DNA from: an uncultured bacterium
GTDB taxonomy: Bacteria; Bacillota; Clostridia; Lachnospirales; Lachnospiraceae
Direction of reading: 5' to 3'
Length of the DNA: 51,160 nucleotides
NCBI GenBank assembly: GCA_947651225.1
Contig: CANSYK010000020.1
Span: forward strand, 1-51,160
Shown: one piece after another, positions 34,744-43,047 of the stretch
How the letters are laid out: each line of letters starts with the position of its first letter
Position numbering within the stretch: the stretch's first letter is position 1
Translations under genes and position numbers: made by a program
Notes under the pieces: model-generated
What the model was told of the DNA's origin: nothing
Seen by the model: the letters and a program-made list of their open reading frames with translations, nothing else
Database searches by the model: none

Positions 34744-36874
34744 ATCTGGTTATGCCGCCTGAGGCTGCAAAAACAGGAATAGCAAAAATAACAAAAGATA
34801 CAAAAACAGTCAATATATAGTTATCCATTTTCTTTCTGACAATCCGTACCAAGGTTCCAAATAAATAAAGATACAGCAGATGCAGCAAGCCAAAAAGCCC
34901 TGCTGCTGCCGCAATCGGCGCCTTCCCAAACTGCATACCCTGATACCGCATAATGCTTCCTATAGGTGCAAGCCACTGGCTGCAATCATAAGCCTGTGTC
35001 ACATTCCACACCCATGGTACATATGTTATCACAAAAATAACCAATGACAGTAGGGCAATATGATGCCGTTTCAATCTCCTGAGAGAACGCTCACCTTCTG
35101 CACTGATGCGCAGAACCTGAGCCATTCCGCTCCATGTCTCTATTCCCCAGACAGAAGCTGCAAGCCCCGCCATTATCAGCAAAGATATCACACGCAGCTT
35201 CAAAAGCTCCCAGCCTCCCTCATATTCCCCAAACAGCGTAAGATAGCCCTTTTCATATACAAAATGGGAGAAGCCGTTTTCTTGTACATACTCCGCATTC
35301 CGGATTGCCATTTCAAGCCCCGTCAGCCGTTCCGCCTTCTGTGCCAAAATCTCCATCTGCGCTGCCGTGTAGTGCTTCCCTGAACTCAAATCCTCCTGTA
35401 TCTGCTCCAGCTCTTCCCTTTCCTGATAAAGATACGCCATTTTCTCTTCGGAATATTTTCCCTGCAGCCTTAGCATATAATGGCTGTAATAGATTTCATC
35501 TTTATCCGAAAAGGTTTCCCCCAAAGGAGAATACAGGCAAAAAAGAAAAAGAAGCCCTATCAGAAACAGCAAAAGCCCCTTCTCCCCAATCCATACCTTT
35601 TTTAATTCCTTGCCAAAAAGGAAAACACCATCCGGGCAATGCCAACTGCGAGCCTCTCTTCGTCCGACAAGATAAGCAGCATAATGCCATATCTGGTCTT
35701 TTTTCTTTTTTAGAAAGAAACTTTCTTTTAACTCTATACACCGCTCAAAGCTGTAAATTCCCAGTACCGAAAAAACAGCAAAAAAGCAAAGCTCTATCAC
35801 TGGTACTACAAAAGCATAATCGGCAGGACGTTGGAATACGTTCACATTTTGATATTTCCCAATGACAATATCACTGTTCAAGAATGGAATGACATTGAAA
35901 CTCCGCAAAAAGCCAACCCAACTGTATTCCTCAACTACAACAGAAAAAATTCCCTCCAGTCCAAGAAAGATTCCACAAGAACAATAGAAAATCACTCCCC
36001 TTTTGATAAAAACAGCCAAAAAAAACAAAACTGCATAAAGAGAGAAATAAGCCATTATCTTCCCTATCGCAGACAAAACCAGAAATTCCCAGACACAAAT
36101 CCCATATCGACAGGAACCGTACAGATAGACGGACTGTATTGCCCCATTCCAATCTCCGGCCCCATAGGTGGCTAAAATAATAAAACTCTTGCAGGCAAAA
36201 AGGCAAAATACGCTTGACAGCAGCAAAGACAGGCCTCCAAGAAATTTAACTGCCCCCACTCTTTTCCTGCCATGGAATGTACTATGCAGCAAAGGCAGCG
36301 TCTGGTTTTCCTTTTCCATTGTAACCATTGATGCCACAAGCAACACAAGAATAACCAGAATAACAATGTCTCCTAAGTCGAATTTTGCCAGCAGATATGC
36401 CCCTCGGTATGGCGCAAAAATAACAGGATATGTACGCAGCCTTTCAAAATCCTGCACTGTTTTTTCCTGCTCTCTCCTTGTATAATGATTCTCCTGAAAC
36501 AGACCGATTTCCCCTTTTTGCGCATTTTCCACTATGTCCTCTGCATACTCTGCATATCCCGCCACATGACGCATCTGCCGCAACACCTCGGTATATAATG
36601 CATTCTCGGCCTGAAAACTGTCTGTATACAATTCTTTATCCAAAAAATCTTCCGACTCCCTTTCCAAACGCTCAATCTCTTTGGGTAAATTTTCCGAATC
36701 AACCGTTGCTGCAAGGTTTTGGTAGGCCTGATAAGAATACTGTTCTCTGCCTGCCTTCCCATACACCTCTAAAACAAGAAAAAAAAGATAACCAGCAAAA
36801 AGAATCAATATAAAGCCGCATACGGTATGTTTCCGCAGCACCTTCCTTATTTCCCCGAAGTAAAGTTCCCTCAT
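34730..36874 (-). CDS. Large ABC-2-like permease (714 residues)
   Basis: A membrane protein with two similar halves. Each starts with a hydrophobic helix (about 19-38 and 425-445), then a helical, Glu/Lys/Gln-rich extracytoplasmic domain of about 120 residues (YQNLAATVDSENLPKEIERLE... and YQEREELEQIQEDLSS...), then about five more membrane helices. This duplicated ABC-2 arrangement is seen in transporters beside bacteriocin and two-component loci. The C-terminus and stop codon come from a dispersed repeat. GGGGTGAAG precedes ATG. The ATPase at 33789 is the expected partner; the substrate is unknown. Confidence 0.8.
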   Translation of the reverse strand: MRELYFGEIRKVLRKHTVCGFILILFAGYLFFLVLEVYGKAGREQYSYQAYQNLAATVDSENLPKEIERLERESEDFLDKELYTDSFQAENALYTEVLRQMRHVAGYAEYAEDIVENAQKGEIGLFQENHYTRREQEKTVQDFERLRTYPVIFAPYRGAYLLAKFDLGDIVILVILVLLVASMVTMEKENQTLPLLHSTFHGRKRVGAVKFLGGLSLLLSSVFCLFACKSFIILATYGAGDWNGAIQSVYLYGSCRYGICVWEFLVLSAIGKIMAYFSLYAVLFFLAVFIKRGVIFYCSCGIFLGLEGIFSVVVEEYSWVGFLRSFNVIPFLNSDIVIGKYQNVNVFQRPADYAFVVPVIELCFFAVFSVLGIYSFERCIELKESFFLKKKKDQIWHYAAYLVGRREARSWHCPDGVFLFGKELKKVWIGEKGLLLFLIGLLFLFCLYSPLGETFSDKDEIYYSHYMLRLQGKYSEEKMAYLYQEREELEQIQEDLSSGKHYTAAQMEILAQKAERLTGLEMAIRNAEYVQENGFSHFVYEKGYLTLFGEYEGGWELLKLRVISLLIMAGLAASVWGIETWSGMAQVLRISAEGERSLRRLKRHHIALLSLVIFVITYVPWVWNVTQAYDCSQWLAPIGSIMRYQGMQFGKAPIAAAAGLFGLLHLLYLYLFGTLVRIVRKKMDNYILTVFVSFVIFAIPVFAASGGITRWFFT

Positions 36875-36953
36875 ACTTCACCCCATTTCTTTCTATCGCC
36901 GCAAATCAGCGCTTTCACATTTTTTTCAATTTTAAAACGTCCTTTCAGTCACT

Positions 36954-38111
36954 CTATTGTGCCTGAAAAGAATAATGCACCTCAAAATCCCCTTTCTTCC
37001 ACTTTTCCGTGTCCAAAACAGTCCAGCCGTTTTCATCGATTGCATAGGTTACATGGTCATAGGCCGCCAGAAAAATAAGCGGTGTTTTCCCAATCCATTC
37101 CAGGGAACCATCCTTATCACAAATATAATAATCGGAATTCTCATTGTCTTCTGCAACCTGCCTTACAACGGCCTTCTCCCCTGTAAGCCTGCTTGTCACA
37201 TTATAAATCCGTTCCCCTTCTTTGATGGTTTTTGTTTTCTTTGTTTCAGGAAAATATGCCTGCAGCCCCTCTTCTGTGGAATACAGCACCATATCCCCCA
37301 TTCCTGTCACCCCAGAAACGGAAACAGATATCTTATCTGCAATATATTCTGCCTCACCACCCTCTAGCGGCACTCTGTACAACTCCATCACTTGTGCCAA
37401 AGCCTCATCGGATTCCTCTGCCTCCTGCTGCATGATTTCTTCCTCCGAAAGCGGGCTGTAGCTTCTGCAAAAATAAATGTCACCATCTATCACATCTAAC
37501 GAAGACACCAGGTTTGCCCATGCTGTTGCATGGTATATCTTCTTCCCCTCCTTTGTCTTTCTGTTATATACATAAATCCCTGCCTCCCTGTTGTTTATCT
37601 CCTCCCTTTTTTCCCAATCAAATCCATTCATATATGCAATAATGATATAATCTTCATAATAGGCGATTGCCTGTGGCGACTGAGCCCCTTCAAAATCTGC
37701 CAGCTTTTTCCTGTTGCTGCCATTAATATCACATTCTGTCAGGTTTAATGACTTTAGTTCCTGCTCCTCACTGTTACTGACGTAATACAGCTTTTCCCCA
37801 TCATATACAATGCCTGTACAATACAACGCTTCTAACTTTGCCGGACAGGAGATATCCTCATGGCTGCAGCCCGCTTTGGTGCAGATCGAGACCTCCCTCC
37901 CTGTTTCCGCATCCAGATAGCTGATTCCATCATTCCCATAATAAAATACACCGTTATCGGAATAATTGAGGTTTCCAAACATTGTCGGACAATATCGGTC
38001 ATTTAACGAATCCGTCGCCTCTTTGCTGCTCCGATAAGAAAAAACACCTGCTGCCACGGCCAAAGCTGCGGCAAGGACTGCCGCACCCATGATTATTTTT
38101 CCTTTTTTCAT
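36954..38111 (-). CDS. Membrane-anchored propeller-like protein, function unknown
   Basis: 385 residues. An N-terminal hydrophobic anchor (about 7-26) lacks a lipobox Cys. The rest has repeated strand motifs such as DNGVFYYGNDG, DGEKLYYVSNS, YEDYIIIAY and DGDIYFCRS, spaced 40-50 residues apart as in DUF5050-type propellers. A Cys motif CTKAGCSHEDISC lies near 77-89 and could bind metal or form disulfides. The gene starts right after two-hairpin element copy 2, and the nearest G-rich ribosome-site candidate lies before that element. It follows the solute-binding-like gene, so it is probably part of the same surface system. Confidence 0.7.
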   Translation of the reverse strand: MKKGKIIMGAAVLAAALAVAAGVFSYRSSKEATDSLNDRYCPTMFGNLNYSDNGVFYYGNDGISYLDAETGREVSICTKAGCSHEDISCPAKLEALYCTGIVYDGEKLYYVSNSEEQELKSLNLTECDINGSNRKKLADFEGAQSPQAIAYYEDYIIIAYMNGFDWEKREEINNREAGIYVYNRKTKEGKKIYHATAWANLVSSLDVIDGDIYFCRSYSPLSEEEIMQQEAEESDEALAQVMELYRVPLEGGEAEYIADKISVSVSGVTGMGDMVLYSTEEGLQAYFPETKKTKTIKEGERIYNVTSRLTGEKAVVRQVAEDNENSDYYICDKDGSLEWIGKTPLIFLAAYDHVTYAIDENGWTVLDTEKWKKGDFEVHYSFQAQ

Positions 38112-38123
38112 CTTTATACACAG

Positions 38124-38196
38124 CCTTTCTTAATTTTGAATGCTCTTCTTAAAATTGAGAAAACACGAATGAATCGTTTGAAAGGAACTTTCAGAC
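38124..38196 (-). repeat. Two-hairpin element, copy 2 (divergent)
   Basis: Same two hairpins as copy 1 but with several substitutions, mostly keeping the pairing of hairpin 2 (TCTCAATTTTAAGAAGAGCA and so on). GGGGTGA, including the upstream gene's stop codon, precedes it and the ATG of the propeller-like gene follows 12 nt after it. Confidence 0.8.
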
Positions 38197-38201
38197 TTTT
38201 T

Positions 38202-39749
38202 TCACCCCACTAATTTTTTCCATTCTTCCAGCTGCTTTTCTAACTTTTTAACAATCGGCCCTTCTACCTTTGCCACAGCCTTTTTTACCTTCTGATACCG
38301 CTTTTCAAAGTCTTCCTTTTTCCAGATATCAAGATTGCTTTCTGCCGTATCGGCATTTTCTATCTCCTCCTCCGAAAAAACGGTTTCATCCACCTGAAAG
38401 CCCGCTACTGCAGACGTCTTGCAATGCTGCGAACGGTATACCTCCCTTTTCTGTTGCCGGATATTCTTTGTATAAACATTCCGTTCTTCCCCTTGTGGAT
38501 AAGAACTCCGGTAAATTCCCAGGACATCAATTGTCCAAATACCTGTATAATCCTCTGACACAATTTTTCCATCTTCTATTTTGTAATCCTTTCCCTCCTC
38601 GCCATATAAAAGCAAATGCGCATACTCGGACTGTGTATGGAGCAATGTCAAAAGCTCCATTGCCGCTTCTGCATTTTCCGATTTGGCACAAATGCCGTTT
38701 GTGCCTCCCACTCTTGCAAAATTTGGCGAAAAGTCAAGAGTTGTTACTGTTACATCATCTTTCATTGCTTTTATCGTATCTGTCTGGGTTGTTAAAAGAA
38801 TACTAAACTCTTTTCTCTCTACCTTTTTTATAACTTTTTCATTTGGAGAAACTGAGCGCAAACTACATTCTTTTGGCACACACCCCGCCTTTTGAAAAGC
38901 ATTCAGCATTTCCAAAAACTGATACAGCTCCTTACAGTCAAACGGCAAGCTTACTTCTCCCGTTTCTGCGTTAAAATATGCCCCAAACTTCTGATAATAC
39001 CCAAGGGCAATCACCACATCGGAGCTGTCCCATGTAATAAGAAACTCCCTGCCTTCTGGTTCTTTTCTCATTTCTTCTGTTAAAAATGCCTCCAACTCAG
39101 TAATATCCCCTGTAAACTTTTTACTTTCATTCTTGTCAATATACTTGTTGTTAAATACAACGCAAAGCCTCCCATCATCATAAATTCCATTGGGAATTGT
39201 ATAAATCTTCCCATCAACCGATACACTTTTCCAAAGAGGTTCCTCATACTCCTCCCAAAGCGCTTTACACGCTTCCGATTCCAGATATGGTGACAACTCC
39301 GAAAAAAGCCCGTCACGGCAAATTCCTGCCACTACATTTTCAAATTCCCCGTTATCCTGTCCGCCAAGGGCAATGTCTGTATCACCATCTTCTAACACCT
39401 TCCGGATCTCTTCATTATAATGTTCTGTATTCAAATATTGAAACTTTAACTGAAAATTATATCCATCCTGCTTTAGCCTTTTATTCAAAAGTTTTAAATA
39501 ATCCTCATTAATAAAAGCATCATCAGAAATTGTCCAGATAATGTCGCCTTCCTTGCGTTCCACCAAATGCGACCTGACATCTGTCGCAATATCAATCTCT
39601 TCTTCCTCAGGCTCCTCTTCCTCAATGTAATGCCCAGGAACCTCTGCCTCCTGCTTATCGGTCTTTTGCATCTGCATATAGGCAACTATGCCTGCAAATA
39701 ATGCAATCACACATACCGAACAGATGATAACCCAATTTTTCTTTTTCAT
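38202..39749 (-). CDS. Anchored extracellular solute-binding-like protein
   Basis: 515 residues. An N-terminal uncleaved-type anchor (about 5-25) is followed by an acidic linker (EEEEPEEEE, about 43-52). The body matches family 1 solute-binding proteins: tandem alpha/beta lobes with DGDTDIALGGQDNGEF, DGLFSELSPYLES, VDGKIYTIPNGIYDD and CAKSENAEAAMELLTLL. The C-terminal 60 residues are strongly charged and helical. AGGAGG lies 5 nt before ATG. No carbohydrate permease genes are nearby, so it may act as a sensor or peptide-binding accessory instead of a transport protein. Confidence 0.75.
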   Translation of the reverse strand: MKKKNWVIICSVCVIALFAGIVAYMQMQKTDKQEAEVPGHYIEEEEPEEEEIDIATDVRSHLVERKEGDIIWTISDDAFINEDYLKLLNKRLKQDGYNFQLKFQYLNTEHYNEEIRKVLEDGDTDIALGGQDNGEFENVVAGICRDGLFSELSPYLESEACKALWEEYEEPLWKSVSVDGKIYTIPNGIYDDGRLCVVFNNKYIDKNESKKFTGDITELEAFLTEEMRKEPEGREFLITWDSSDVVIALGYYQKFGAYFNAETGEVSLPFDCKELYQFLEMLNAFQKAGCVPKECSLRSVSPNEKVIKKVERKEFSILLTTQTDTIKAMKDDVTVTTLDFSPNFARVGGTNGICAKSENAEAAMELLTLLHTQSEYAHLLLYGEEGKDYKIEDGKIVSEDYTGIWTIDVLGIYRSSYPQGEERNVYTKNIRQQKREVYRSQHCKTSAVAGFQVDETVFSEEEIENADTAESNLDIWKKEDFEKRYQKVKKAVAKVEGPIVKKLEKQLEEWKKLVG

Positions 39750-39803
39750 AGCGCTCCTCCTGAAATTGTAATATCACACAGAGAGAAGGCAAATGCCCCC
39801 TCC

Positions 39804-39876
39804 CCGCTGGAAAGCCAAAAACCCCGCAGCAAGCTGATGGAGCATCAAATTTCCAGCGTAGCAAGCTACGGGGTAT
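39804..39876 (-). terminator. Terminator with interleaved inverted repeats
   Basis: Read leftward, ACCCCGTAGC...GCTGCGGGGT is followed by TTTTTGG, a terminator after the secreted-protein gene. A second pair, CGCTGGAAA (39805-39813) and TTTCCAGCG (39850-39858), is interleaved with the first, so the two stems cannot form simply at the same time. From 39877 to 39964 no further feature is seen. Confidence 0.6.
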
Positions 39877-39964
39877 TTAACCCTTGCGGCAGTCGCCAAA
39901 TGAACATGCAAGCATGTCCACTTGGTTCATTGCTTTGCGGGAATAAAGACCGTCTCTGCCAAAA

Positions 39965-40372
39965 CTATCTTCTGATATATTCTACAGATGTCTTATCAGA
40001 CCATGTACCTGTCCTAATTGCTGCGGAATGTGTCGTATCTAACCTCTTCATAAAATCCTCATCGTACACTGTAAAAGTCTTTGTGACACTGTTTGTCCCT
40101 GTTTTAATATCTGACATTGTTTTGTCTGTGCCCGTACTAACGTCACGATATTTATTTTTACAATTAACTTTAACTGTCCCTTCCCCAGCACCTCCCATAT
40201 GGGAGGTAGTTGTTGTAGCTGTCTGTTCCGTTATCAGAGCCGAACCAACTACACCGATGCCACTACACTTACTACTAACCGTAGCTGTTTCAGCCGCTGA
40301 TGCAGTAGCTCCTACAGCGCTGACAAGAACAGCTCCACACAATAATCCGCCTACAATCTTTTTTATTATCAT
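39965..40372 (-). CDS. Small secreted Thr/Ser-rich protein, function unknown
   Basis: 135 residues. A clear Sec signal (MIIKKIVGGLLCGAVLVSAV, cleavage after ASA near 27) precedes a mature part of about 108 residues. It is rich in Thr and Ser with two cysteines (about 35 and 71) and alternating strand-like stretches, ending THSAAIRTGTWSDKTSVEYIRR-like (only partly quoted here: HSAAIRTGTWSDKTSVEY). It lies between LytTR two-component genes and an ABC-2 transporter, the usual place for a secreted signal or bacteriocin-like peptide, but no known family was recognised. Element copy 3 separates its AAGGAG site from the ATG. Confidence 0.7.
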   Translation of the reverse strand: MIIKKIVGGLLCGAVLVSAVGATASAAETATVSSKCSGIGVVGSALITEQTATTTTSHMGGAGEGTVKVNCKNKYRDVSTGTDKTMSDIKTGTNSVTKTFTVYDEDFMKRLDTTHSAAIRTGTWSDKTSVEYIRR

Positions 40373-40383
40373 ATTTATAACCT

Positions 40384-40457
40384 GACTTTCTTAATTTTGA
40401 ATGCTCTCCCCTAAATTGAGAAAGCATTAATGAGTAGTTTGAAGGAAACTTTCAAAC
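40384..40457 (-). repeat. Two-hairpin element, copy 3
   Basis: GTTTGAAAGTTTCCTTCAAAC and a second hairpin CTTTCTCAATTTAG...CAAAATTAAGAAAG lie directly before the secreted-protein ATG. AAGGAG lies 8 nt before the element. The reading frame across the element is broken by TAG here, unlike in copies 1, 4 and 5. Confidence 0.85.
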
Positions 40458-40471
40458 TTAATCTCCTTATG

Positions 40472-40493
40472 TTCTTTCAGATTTGCAAGAACT
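40472..40493. repeat. Short hairpin after the small ORF
   Basis: GTTCTT and AAGAAC pair around a 10-nt loop between the small ORF and element copy 3. It may be a weak processing or pause signal. Confidence 0.35.
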
Positions 40494-40514
40494 TTTCTAA
40501 ACGGTAACCATTGT

Positions 40515-40571
40515 CTACCCCAAAAAACCAAATAAAATATTCCATAAATTTTTCGAAGAATATCCGCTCAT
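40515..40571 (-). CDS. Tiny ORF, 18 residues, possible peptide gene
   Basis: Read leftward, AAGGGGAG lies 5 nt before an ATG that opens an 18-codon frame encoding MSGYSSKNLWNILFGFLG. The peptide is hydrophobic and aromatic at its C-terminal half. It lies after the sensor kinase and before the secreted-protein gene. It may be a leader or signal peptide, or chance. An alternative overlapping frame (starting MEYFIWFFG) has no ribosome site. Confidence 0.35.
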   Translation of the reverse strand: MSGYSSKNLWNILFGFLG

Positions 40572-40664
40572 GAAATCTCCCCTTCCCTAAACTGCCAGCA
40601 TTTCTTTACTTCAACGTTGTGTTTTTATATTATCATATTGGTTATTCAAAATATACCTGTCATG

Positions 40665-41981
40665 TTATAAACGTCTATTTTTGTTATAAGCGTCATTTCT
40701 GTCCACTGGCAGAAAAATTTCCACCTTCATTAATCCATCAGCAACTTCCCAGAATATACTCCCATGATATTTATCGACTACTCTTTTCATATTCTTAACT
40801 CCATAACCGTGCTCTTCCCTTTCTGGTTTATCGGTTACGGATAAATCAATTTTTTTATCTTCTGTCACGGAATTTTGTATGGTAATATGGATTTCCTGCC
40901 GCCCCTGTTTTACCGTCAGATAAAAACGCAGATTCTGTTTTTGTTTTTGCAGAGCTTCACTGGCATTTTGGAATGCATTTGAAAAAAGGATACAGCTATC
41001 CACATCCTCCATCGGCAAATCACTTGGCAGTTTTCCTAAAACCTCAAATTCTGCCAATTCTCTGTTTCTCAATCCATCTAACATTTCTGCCAGTAGACAG
41101 TCTGCAATTACATTCCCTGTATACCCAGCTATTGTTTTTTTATAATCATCATTTAGTCGTCCAGCATATTTTGCTGCCTCTTCAGATCGTTTCTGTTCAC
41201 AAAGGGATTGTATAATTTGCATATGGCTTCGGATATCATGCCGATAACTTTTCAGTTCCTCATACTTTTCTATAGATTTTATATAGTATTCTTTTTGCAA
41301 TTCTAAATACTGATTGCTTATCTGTGTAACTTCTTCTAAATATCGTTTCTTATGATAGGTCTGAATCAATATGCCATATACAAATATAATATAAATAATC
41401 GCTACGATAAAGAAAACTATCGTATATTTTTTCATTCTTACTGTCATTTCGTCAAATAAAAACCCCTGCATACAAGCAAGTGACAATTCTAAAACAAACA
41501 GCCCTATCGTCCCAAAAAATTTTTGCGACCATGTCATTTTCTTAAAAAAACTTTGGATTCCGGCTTCCTTTTTATGTAGCCAAATACAAATAAAACACCA
41601 CAAAGTAAAATTTCCTATTCCACATGCCATATCATATACATCACCAGTTCGTTTCACCTTATCAGAAGAAAACAGTAAACTAATTCCCCACACTAAAGTA
41701 TCTGATAAAATAATAATAAGATAAACCAAAAAAGAATCCAAGAATCGTTTCAACATCTGATTTTGAAAAAATATACATACAACAGCCATAAACCAAATAG
41801 TTGAAAAAAAGCTTTGTTCCATGCCGTTGGAAAAACAATATATTCCTATCACAAATAGTATTAAAAACTTGACGTACTTCCCCCACCCCTTTCGCCACTC
41901 TAACCCCAATATCTCTTTTCCAATGATAAGGCATTCCAGGCTTCCTATTATCACATCATATAGCCAGTACCATATACTCAT
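40665..41981 (-). CDS. AgrC/GHKL-type sensor histidine kinase
   Basis: 438 residues. The first 210 residues hold six or seven membrane helices, as in peptide-sensing kinases. A coiled linker (KEYYIKSIEKYEELKS) leads to the phospho-acceptor in YRHDIRSHMQ (about 250), a GHKL ATPase with the N box FSNAFQNASEAL and the G box EHGYGVKNM. The start is set at ATG-AGT by GCGGGG 8 nt upstream, one base after the response-regulator stop codon; an ATG 15 nt earlier lies inside that gene. Peptide sensing is inferred from the class. Confidence 0.88.
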   Translation of the reverse strand: MSIWYWLYDVIIGSLECLIIGKEILGLEWRKGWGKYVKFLILFVIGIYCFSNGMEQSFFSTIWFMAVVCIFFQNQMLKRFLDSFLVYLIIILSDTLVWGISLLFSSDKVKRTGDVYDMACGIGNFTLWCFICIWLHKKEAGIQSFFKKMTWSQKFFGTIGLFVLELSLACMQGFLFDEMTVRMKKYTIVFFIVAIIYIIFVYGILIQTYHKKRYLEEVTQISNQYLELQKEYYIKSIEKYEELKSYRHDIRSHMQIIQSLCEQKRSEEAAKYAGRLNDDYKKTIAGYTGNVIADCLLAEMLDGLRNRELAEFEVLGKLPSDLPMEDVDSCILFSNAFQNASEALQKQKQNLRFYLTVKQGRQEIHITIQNSVTEDKKIDLSVTDKPEREEHGYGVKNMKRVVDKYHGSIFWEVADGLMKVEIFLPVDRNDAYNKNRRL

Positions 41982-41982
41982 A

Positions 41983-42714
41983 CTAATACCCCGCATTCTT
42001 CCTGCAAAAAATCCGATATGCTTCTTTCACTTTTTTTCTTAGCCGCACACTGACGGGAATATTCTGTTGGCCAACCGATACGGTATCTGTAATTTTGCCA
42101 GTTATTTCATGCATATTAACCAAATAAGAGCGATGTGTTCTGATAAAGTCTACGCCCACCAGCTCTTTTTCCAATTCCTTAAGATTTTTCCGTATGGTAT
42201 GCCGCTCCCCGCTGCGAAAATATAAGTCCGTATACGAACCCTCTGCCTGCAGATAAAGAACCTCTCTGCTGTCATAGAGCCTGTCTATTTTCACATATCG
42301 GCATATCCTCTCTATTAACTCTGGAAGAATACGCTTCAAATCCTTCTCTATATCCCCCTTATCCACAAAGGCAAATACCCAAGGTCCAAATGCCTCCCTC
42401 ATTCGCTCTGAATAATTTGTCACAAATATAATATTAGTATTTCGGTTTTTCTTCTGCATCTGATTTTTTACCTGAATACCATCTATACCAGGCATATCAA
42501 TATCCAAAATGAGAATATCTATTTCCCCCTGATAAGCAAGAACCTCTTTGCCGCTCTTTCCATGCACAATCGTACATTCTGTCCATTTTTCTCCAAAAAC
42601 ACTCTCACATATTTTTCTTATCTTCTGCTGCCATATCATCTCATCATCACAAATATATAGTACTAACTCTTTTTCGCTTTTTGTATTCACTTTTTCCCAC
42701 CATCCTTTATACAA
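41983..42714 (-). CDS. LytTR-family response regulator (AgrA-like)
   Basis: 243 residues. The receiver domain has CDDE near 22-25, phospho-acceptor D71 in ILILDIDMPG, T in IIFVTNYSE and K in FAFVDKGD. The LytTR domain follows (EVLYLQAEGSYTDLYFRSGE, FIRTHRSYLVNMHEI). The start may be this ATG (AAAGG 6 nt upstream) or a GTG 24 nt downstream behind GGTGGG. The gene leads the cluster ending at 33789 and is preceded by a TAG-ended palindrome. The cluster's secreted protein and transporter genes are likely targets. Confidence 0.88.
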   Translation of the reverse strand: MYKGWWEKVNTKSEKELVLYICDDEMIWQQKIRKICESVFGEKWTECTIVHGKSGKEVLAYQGEIDILILDIDMPGIDGIQVKNQMQKKNRNTNIIFVTNYSERMREAFGPWVFAFVDKGDIEKDLKRILPELIERICRYVKIDRLYDSREVLYLQAEGSYTDLYFRSGERHTIRKNLKELEKELVGVDFIRTHRSYLVNMHEITGKITDTVSVGQQNIPVSVRLRKKVKEAYRIFCRKNAGY

Positions 42715-42743
42715 AGCCTTTTACAGCTTCTTATCTTGTGTAT

Positions 42744-42798
42744 TAGAGTGTGTTTGAAAATTTATTCCAGGAATTTTCAAACACACTCTAGTATAACA
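42744..42798 (-). promoter_or_regulatory. Extended -10 promoter followed by a TAG-ended palindrome
   Basis: Read leftward, TGTTATACT (42790-42798) is an extended -10 motif. It runs straight into the palindrome TAGAGTGTGTTTGAAAATT...AATTTTCAAACACACTCTA (42744-42790; 19-bp perfect arms, 9-nt loop). The transcript of the LytTR regulator would therefore begin with this hairpin. It is a shorter relative of the element at 28613-28697. Confidence 0.6.
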
Positions 42799-42848
42799 CA
42801 TCTCCCCAAACAATTTTATATATTGCACTTACCGTTATATTGCCTGAC

Positions 42849-43047
42849 GTTACTATTCACGGCTGGTTTTTCGCATGATGTTTAGAATAGCCGTAAATAG
42901 TAACAATACGGAAGAACCTTGGGGAGGTTTTGGGAAGATAAAGGAAGTTTGCAGATTATAGGATGTGGGCTACGGCGAGGCTTTTTGATGCAGCAATCGA
43001 AAAAACAGGCGAGTAAGTTGTTCCATTTAATTATTTACAGTTCCTTA
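42849..43047. repeat. Composite repeat, inverted copy
   Basis: A full palindrome (42849-42904; arms GTTACTATTCACGGCT and AGCCGTAAATAGTAAC) is followed after about 110 bp by AGTTGTTCCATTTAATTA and TTTACAGTTCC (43018-43047), the complement of the block at 16749-16780. The DNA between holds no supported gene. Confidence 0.7.

Noticed and set aside
36172-36366. Cys/Leu-rich frames inside the 714-residue permease gene
   Set aside because: They are shadows in other frames of a gene with a complete membrane-protein pattern and ribosome site.
39765-39792. TTGCCT-16-TACAAT as promoter of the solute-binding-like gene
   Set aside because: The expected transcript start would fall inside the AGGAGG ribosome site, leaving no usable leader.
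39837-40385. Long rightward open frame opposite the secreted-protein gene
   Set aside because: It is antisense to a gene with a clear signal peptide and has no ribosome site. The opposite strand explains it.
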